36,603 bases of DNA. Source: an uncultured Ruminiclostridium sp. Its GTDB lineage: Bacteria; Bacillota; Clostridia; Oscillospirales; Ruminococcaceae. Of this stretch, positions 32,592-36,603 are shown one piece after another. The stretch lies in assembly GCA_944386545.1 (NCBI GenBank), contig CALXBK010000017.1, positions 1 through 36,603 of the forward strand, given 5' to 3'. A model generated the notes under the pieces. It did no database searches and was not told where the DNA came from. It was given only the letters and a program-made list of their open reading frames with translations. The position numbers and the translations under genes are program-made. The stretch's first letter is position 1. Every line of letters starts with the position of its first letter.

Positions 32592-34277
32592 CTACTCCCT
32601 GTATGCGTTTTCTATCGCAAGCTTTGTCGCCTCATGTCTGCTCACCACGTCGTTTTTAAGCTGTTCGGTTTTATCGGATGTAGTGGGCATATTTGCAGAC
32701 GCTTCCCTGACCGTATCGAACAGCCGCAGCATTTCTTCCTGCGTTACCGACACGGATCTGAACTTTCTTGCATAGGTTTCTATCGAATACATAACCAGCT
32801 TGTACACTTCAAGCTTTACTATCTCGTTTTCTTCGCTCGCCGTTCCTATCAGGTTTACCAGCTCTTTCATGTTCTCCCAATACGGCTTGTACATATCCTT
32901 ATCCGACGCTTCTTCAATATTCAGCGTAATATCCCTGTTGAACGCTCCGATGTCACAGTATACCCTGGACATATTGCGCTCCTGCTGAGATAAGGCGTCG
33001 CTCTCCGACGCATCCTGAAACCACTGGATTGAGCTTTTCATGCGGGTTATCTGATTGTCGGCGGTTTCAGTCTTGCCGTAATCGTAATAGTACCAGTACA
33101 GCTTTCCCGTTTCAAATGCCAGCTTGCCGTAATTTTCTTCATCCCTTAAAGCGTTCAGATGAGGATTTATTATATTCTTGAACACCTTTTCCTCTTCAAC
33201 GGAAAATGAGGTATCTTCCTTGAACACATCTATCATTTCAAGATACGGCTCAGCGGCAGTCGGCCTTATTTCCACCGCCTTTGTGTAATATTCAATCTTT
33301 TCTTCGTAAGACGTCGCCTTCTGAGCCTGAAGCATATTGTTGGTGAAATCCTTATTATCGGTATTGAATTTCATAAAAAGTCCCGTTGCTCCGACAAGCG
33401 CAAAAACAAGCGTTGCCGCAGAAGATGCGATAAACGCCCACAGCTTCTTTCTCTGCTTTGCAATATACGCCGCACCGTTTTCCTTGTAATGCTGTAAAGC
33501 GAAAAGCAGCTCCGCGCAGGACTGATAGCGGTCGCCGGGGTTTAACTGCACGCACTTTTCGATAACCGCTTCAAGTCCCGGATCAAGCTGAGGATTCCAG
33601 TGCCTTATCGGATAAATCTCATAAGGGGGATCGCAGGGGCTGTGTCCTGTCACAAGATGATACAGCGTTACGCCGAGGCAGTATATATCCGTTCTCGCGT
33701 CAGTCTGTCCCTTGCCGCCGAACTGCTCGGGGGCGGCATAACCCTTTGTTCCGAGGCTGACTGTGTCGGTTATGCTCTGGTCCTTATACTCCCGGGCAAT
33801 GCCGAAATCTATGATTTTTACATTGCCGTCGGGCCTTATCATTACGTTTGCGGGCTTCATATCCCTGTATATGATGGGAGGCTTTCTCGTATGCAGATAC
33901 TGGAGCGCCTTGCATATCTGAATTGCCCATTCTATTACCGACTCCTGCGGCTGAGGACCGTTTGTTTCAAGAATGGTGTTGAGCGTTTCACCCTCTATGT
34001 AGTCCTCTATTATGTAAATTACGTCCTCCTGCTCGATTATGTCCACAATTCTCACTATGGAAGGATGGTCAAGCTGTTTTATCATATTGGCTTCGGCGAT
34101 TGCGCTCTGAGCTATCACCTCGTTGTTTTTGTCCAAAGCCTTCTTTTTAATCTCCTTGACCGCCCATTGCTTATTAAGCCGTTTATCCCTCGCAAGATAA
34201 ACCTTTGACATGCCGCCCTGACCTATAAGTGCAAGTATTTCGTATTTATTGTCGATTACTTCTCCGATAGTCGTCAA
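32592..34277 (-). CDS. transmembrane Ser/Thr protein kinase with extracytoplasmic helical-repeat domain
   Basis: 561 residues from the TTG at 34277, which has AGGAGG eight bases upstream. A GTG at 34286 lies inside that site. The kinase domain (about 10-265) shows the glycine loop GQGGMSKV, Lys41 (AVKEIK), catalytic loop YRDMKPANVM (Tyr137-Arg-Asp139, with Tyr where His is usual), DFG (157-159), the activation segment with TDTVSLGTKGY, and APE (182-184). One membrane helix follows (about 279-301). The outer part, about 260 residues, is helical and TPR-like (KIEYYTKAVEIRPTAAEPYLEMI) rather than PASTA, so it probably senses a protein or peptide, not muropeptides. The neighbouring PP2C should reverse its action. 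Confidence 0.9.
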   Translation of the reverse strand: MTTIGEVIDNKYEILALIGQGGMSKVYLARDKRLNKQWAVKEIKKKALDKNNEVIAQSAIAEANMIKQLDHPSIVRIVDIIEQEDVIYIIEDYIEGETLNTILETNGPQPQESVIEWAIQICKALQYLHTRKPPIIYRDMKPANVMIRPDGNVKIIDFGIAREYKDQSITDTVSLGTKGYAAPEQFGGKGQTDARTDIYCLGVTLYHLVTGHSPCDPPYEIYPIRHWNPQLDPGLEAVIEKCVQLNPGDRYQSCAELLFALQHYKENGAAYIAKQRKKLWAFIASSAATLVFALVGATGLFMKFNTDNKDFTNNMLQAQKATSYEEKIEYYTKAVEIRPTAAEPYLEMIDVFKEDTSFSVEEEKVFKNIINPHLNALRDEENYGKLAFETGKLYWYYYDYGKTETADNQITRMKSSIQWFQDASESDALSQQERNMSRVYCDIGAFNRDITLNIEEASDKDMYKPYWENMKELVNLIGTASEENEIVKLEVYKLVMYSIETYARKFRSVSVTQEEMLRLFDTVREASANMPTTSDKTEQLKNDVVSRHEATKLAIENAYRE

Positions 34278-34289
34278 TGCCTGCACCTC

Positions 34290-35063
34290 CTATATTGCAT
34301 AAATGAGAACGGCTGTGATATTATCCGTTTCGCCTCGGGAAATATTAAGCTCTATCATCTGCTCTATGTTCGCTTCCGTCGTCTTTTCATCGTTATTTGC
34401 CGACGGAGCAAACGCCTGCTGAATTTCTTCCACGCTGACAGCGTGCCTGAAGCCGTCCGAGCAGAGCATAAAGCATTGTCCCGCACAGGCGTTTCCGAAA
34501 TAGAATGCAGGCTCAACCACCGTTGACGCGCCGACGCACTGAAGCAGTACGTTTCTCCTCGAATCGGTGAGCGCCTCTTGCGGCGTCATGCGTCCCATTT
34601 TCACCTCGCGCGCGACAAAGGACTGATCCTCGGTCAGCTGCTCAATACTCTCATCGGTTATAAGATATGCTCTTGAATCTCCGACATGACCTATTATATA
34701 GCTTCCGTCCTCAGTTATAAGAAGCGCCGTTGCGGTAGTGCCGAGCTGAATATGCAAAGCGTCCCCGTATGCCGCGATATTCTGATTTTGCTCCTCAATT
34801 ATCTTGCTCCATTCAAGGCGTATATCCTCAACGGTACAGCCTTTCAGCAGCATTTTCGGATAGTCGTTTTCAAACCATTTTGCAAACGCCTTTATTAAGT
34901 TTGCGCTTGCAACCTCCCCCTTTGAAAGTCCTCCCATTCCGTCGCAAAGCACGGCAAAAATAACCGTACCCTTGTCCGTCTGCGCCTGCTTTATACAGCA
35001 ACCGTCCTGGTTGGTTTCCTTTCTTATTCCGACATCCGTTTTGACAGCTATTCTGTAATCCAT
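34290..35063 (-). CDS. PP2C-family Ser/Thr phosphatase
   Basis: 257 residues from the ATG at 35063, which has AAGGTGA upstream. A GTG at 35072 overlaps the FHA stop. The metal-binding PP2C motifs are present: ETNQDG near the start, CDGMGG (about 40-45), VGDSRAY in the middle, CSDGF and SRGETDNITAVL near the end. Length is right for a stand-alone bacterial Stp/PrpC enzyme. It is cytoplasmic, uses two Mn or Mg ions, and should dephosphorylate the kinase and its substrates. Three to twelve bases separate it from the kinase depending on start choice. The order phosphatase then kinase is the usual one for such pairs. Confidence 0.93.
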   Translation of the reverse strand: MDYRIAVKTDVGIRKETNQDGCCIKQAQTDKGTVIFAVLCDGMGGLSKGEVASANLIKAFAKWFENDYPKMLLKGCTVEDIRLEWSKIIEEQNQNIAAYGDALHIQLGTTATALLITEDGSYIIGHVGDSRAYLITDESIEQLTEDQSFVAREVKMGRMTPQEALTDSRRNVLLQCVGASTVVEPAFYFGNACAGQCFMLCSDGFRHAVSVEEIQQAFAPSANNDEKTTEANIEQMIELNISRGETDNITAVLIYAI

Positions 35064-35068
35064 ATATT

Positions 35069-36196
35069 TCACCTTAATTCTGTTGCGAAAGTAAAATCTT
35101 CATTGGCAAGACGAATTTTTGCGCCTTTGAAAATTTCAGCTTCGGTACACGGCGGCAAAGCCCTGCCGTTGAGATAGGTTTTATTCGTAGAGCCGCAGTC
35201 AACTATGTAATAACGCCCGTTTTTTGCAATAATCTCAGCATGACGTCTGCTGATAAATTTATTGTCCGATATAACTAAGTCACATTCGTTTTCTCTTGAG
35301 CCTATTACGAAAACGGGCTTGTTGATAACAACTGCTTGGGCTGTGCTTATTCTCAGCAGAACCGCCGATACAGCGTTCTCCTCATTATCAGACAGCACCT
35401 GCGTAAGCGGTGAGCCGTCTGCCGCAGTTACATTATCTGAGGCGTTTACATCAGCGGTATATTCGGCAGAATTTACAGCTTCGCCGAGCTTGCTTCCGCA
35501 CTTTAAGCAAAATTTAGAGCTTAGCTCATTTTCCGCCCCGCAATTTTCACAGCAACGAACCTGCGGTACTATCCGAGTATTTTCCATAGTCCCTCCCGTA
35601 TTGCCGTTTTGCCCGTTATTATCAGAGCAGCTTTCCGTCGGCTGTCCGTCCTTAAGTCTTGAAACAAGACGTTCAAATTCATTTATATTAAATCCGCGTC
35701 CGTTTTCAAAAAATGCCCTGTATTCATTCAGATAATCTTTATCGTCATAAACCCCGAAAGCAATTTCATCGGGAAGCTGTTTTAAAAACAGGTATGCGGG
35801 CTTGCAATGCTCGTTGTTCACAATCGGCCATAAAACAAATTTCAACGCATTTGTTTTGCCGTCTGTAAATATCCTGTCGCTTCTAAGGTCGAGATTATCA
35901 GCGTTTACCATATTCTTTTCGCAGAATTTTATCTGCTGTGCTATCATATACGCAATATTAAGAAACTGCCTTTTGGTAAACGCAGAGCCGTAATAGCTGC
36001 ACAGCGGCATCATATCCCTTGCGGTACATTCAAGCACGGTTTCCTTGCGCTTTTCCTTAACCGTAACAGGCAGAAGCGTTTCAAACATTTCCGATGAAAG
36101 AGCGTTGTACACACGCTCGTTTATTGATTCGGCAGATGAAAGCGTGTTTGTAAGTGTAATTCTGTCCTTTTTGTTTTCAAGCAATATTTCCCCCAT
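35069..36196 (-). CDS. FHA-domain protein with N-terminal DUF6382-like domain and zinc ribbon
   Basis: 375 residues. The N-terminal about 180 residues (LPVTVKEKRKETVLECTARDMMPL...AFFENGRGFNINEFERLVSRL) resemble the DUF6382 domain found before FHA domains in clostridia, which looks like a degenerate kinase-like fold (inference). A Cys4 zinc ribbon follows (CENC at 216-219, CLKC at 230-233), then a linker with TQVLSDN (Thr265), then an FHA domain (about 297-372) with GSRENECDLVIS, SRRHAE and GSTNKTYLNG, the conserved Ser, His and Asn of phospho-Thr binding. It is the first gene of the operon. GAGGGG lies eight bases before ATG. It likely reads phospho-Thr on itself and on the disordered membrane protein. 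Confidence 0.85.
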   Translation of the reverse strand: MGEILLENKKDRITLTNTLSSAESINERVYNALSSEMFETLLPVTVKEKRKETVLECTARDMMPLCSYYGSAFTKRQFLNIAYMIAQQIKFCEKNMVNADNLDLRSDRIFTDGKTNALKFVLWPIVNNEHCKPAYLFLKQLPDEIAFGVYDDKDYLNEYRAFFENGRGFNINEFERLVSRLKDGQPTESCSDNNGQNGNTGGTMENTRIVPQVRCCENCGAENELSSKFCLKCGSKLGEAVNSAEYTADVNASDNVTAADGSPLTQVLSDNEENAVSAVLLRISTAQAVVINKPVFVIGSRENECDLVISDNKFISRRHAEIIAKNGRYYIVDCGSTNKTYLNGRALPPCTEAEIFKGAKIRLANEDFTFATELR

Positions 36197-36275
36197 GACC
36201 GTTTCCCCTCATTAAAACAGCTCAATTCTTTACATTGCATTGCTAAAGCGAAGCGGTGAATTACCCCGCCCGCAA

Positions 36276-36294
36276 AAGCTATCTCCGATAGCTT
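36276..36294 (-). other. leader hairpin of the kinase operon
   Basis: Perfect 8-bp stem AAGCTATC (36276-36283) with GATAGCTT (36287-36294) in the roughly 120-base leader between promoter and ATG, followed by a GC-rich GCGG...CCGC hairpin. No T run, no known riboswitch pattern recognised. Confidence 0.45.
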
Positions 36295-36320
36295 ATCTTA
36301 AAAAACACTATGTTAAGCAA

Positions 36321-36350
36321 ATTATACTACATTTTTACCCTTTTTGTCAA
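36321..36350 (-). promoter_or_regulatory. sigma-A promoter of the FHA/PP2C/kinase/surface-protein operon
   Basis: Minus strand TTGACA (36350-36345), 18-base spacer, TATAAT (36326-36321): both hexamers match the consensus. No other convincing promoter was seen before 25602. Confidence 0.85.
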
Positions 36351-36562
36351 TAAATTCGAGATTTTTATTAAATTTTTCCCTGTAAAAATAAAACAATTTT
36401 ATCTTTTGTTTCCGATTTTCGCAAATTGCCGAAGCAAATCCCGATTTAACTATCTAATCCTCAAAAACCATTGATTTTTCAAGGCTTCACACCTGTTTTC
36501 CGTTCAAACCTTATCTGTTTGCCCTCGTTTTTGCCCTTACGAGCCGAAACAAGGGCAATTTT
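36351..36562. other. gene-free stretch at the right edge
   Basis: AT-rich sequence upstream of the operon promoter. Apart from the hairpin at 36531-36564 I see no reading frame, repeat or RNA gene here. Confidence 0.5.
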
Positions 36563-36564
36563 TT
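36531..36564. terminator. hairpin with T run after the right-edge gene
   Basis: Perfect 8-bp stem TTGCCCTT (36531-36538) with AAGGGCAA (36551-36558). A T6 run follows on the plus strand and a short T4-5 run on the minus strand, so it may act in both directions. Confidence 0.55.
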
Positions 36565-36603
36565 ATTCCCCGCCGACCACCTTATCCAGCAGCCTTGCGG
36601 AAG
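36563..36603 (-). CDS. last codons of a minus-strand gene, partial
   Basis: Reading in from the right edge, one frame gives SARLLDKVVGGE and a TAA at 36565-36563, followed by a hairpin. The peptide looks like a normal protein C-terminus, but it is too short for identification. Confidence 0.35.
   Translation of the reverse strand, partial: SARLLDKVVGGE

Overview
The window looks like a chromosomal segment of a gut-type Gram-positive Clostridia (Oscillospiraceae/Ruminococcus-like). The basis is the family content: thioester/Cna-B adhesin, AgrD-type peptide, DUF6382-like/FHA plus Ser/Thr kinase operon, AAA_14/DUF4143 ATPase, Rpn nuclease, strong AGGAGG ribosome sites and TTGACA/TATAAT promoters. 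Species assignment is inference. No rRNA, tRNA or CRISPR array was seen.

Left part (1-8000) is accessory. It opens with the 3' part of a LexA/S24-type repressor overlapping a short phage minor-capsid-like gene, then a stretch of strong palindromes with an IS200/IS605-like end. On the minus strand follow a truncated surface-protein N-terminus, a 51-codon AgrD-type autoinducer precursor, and a thioester-domain adhesin whose C-terminus has decayed. Next come a repeat-rich lipoprotein and an Rpn (PD-(D/E)XK) nuclease. The Rpn C-terminal third has been tandemly duplicated into a free-standing, apparently translatable small gene. A coiled-coil membrane gene with an in-frame stop closes this part.

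Middle part (8000-21313) is mostly housekeeping: GNAT acetyltransferase, serine hydrolase, a PsbP/DcrB-like lipoprotein, a heterodimeric ABC exporter (one subunit with a degenerate nucleotide site), an esterase-lysA operon on the plus strand, then uvrB-uvrA on the minus strand.

At 21036-25464 the uvrB 5' region is duplicated. The functional uvrB has one 5' end and promoter, and about 4.15 kb away lies a second, different uvrB 5' end with its own promoter. The two share a 137-bp identical block. Between them sit accessory fragments: a zinc-ribbon protein, AAA_14/DUF4143 ATPase, the C-terminus of a RecD-like helicase abutting the C-terminus of a sigma factor, and an excisionase-like HTH protein. 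This looks like a decayed integrated element that replaced the 5' end of uvrB.

Right part (25602-36350) is one tightly packed minus-strand operon from a strong promoter: zinc-ribbon/FHA protein, PP2C phosphatase, transmembrane Ser/Thr kinase, a membrane-anchored disordered protein carrying four T-x-[VI]-L motifs, a small membrane protein, and a 1986-residue multi-Ig surface protein with a C-terminal membrane anchor. The order suggests that phospho-signalling inside the cell controls, or is controlled by, the giant surface protein. A few codons of another minus-strand gene lie at the right edge.
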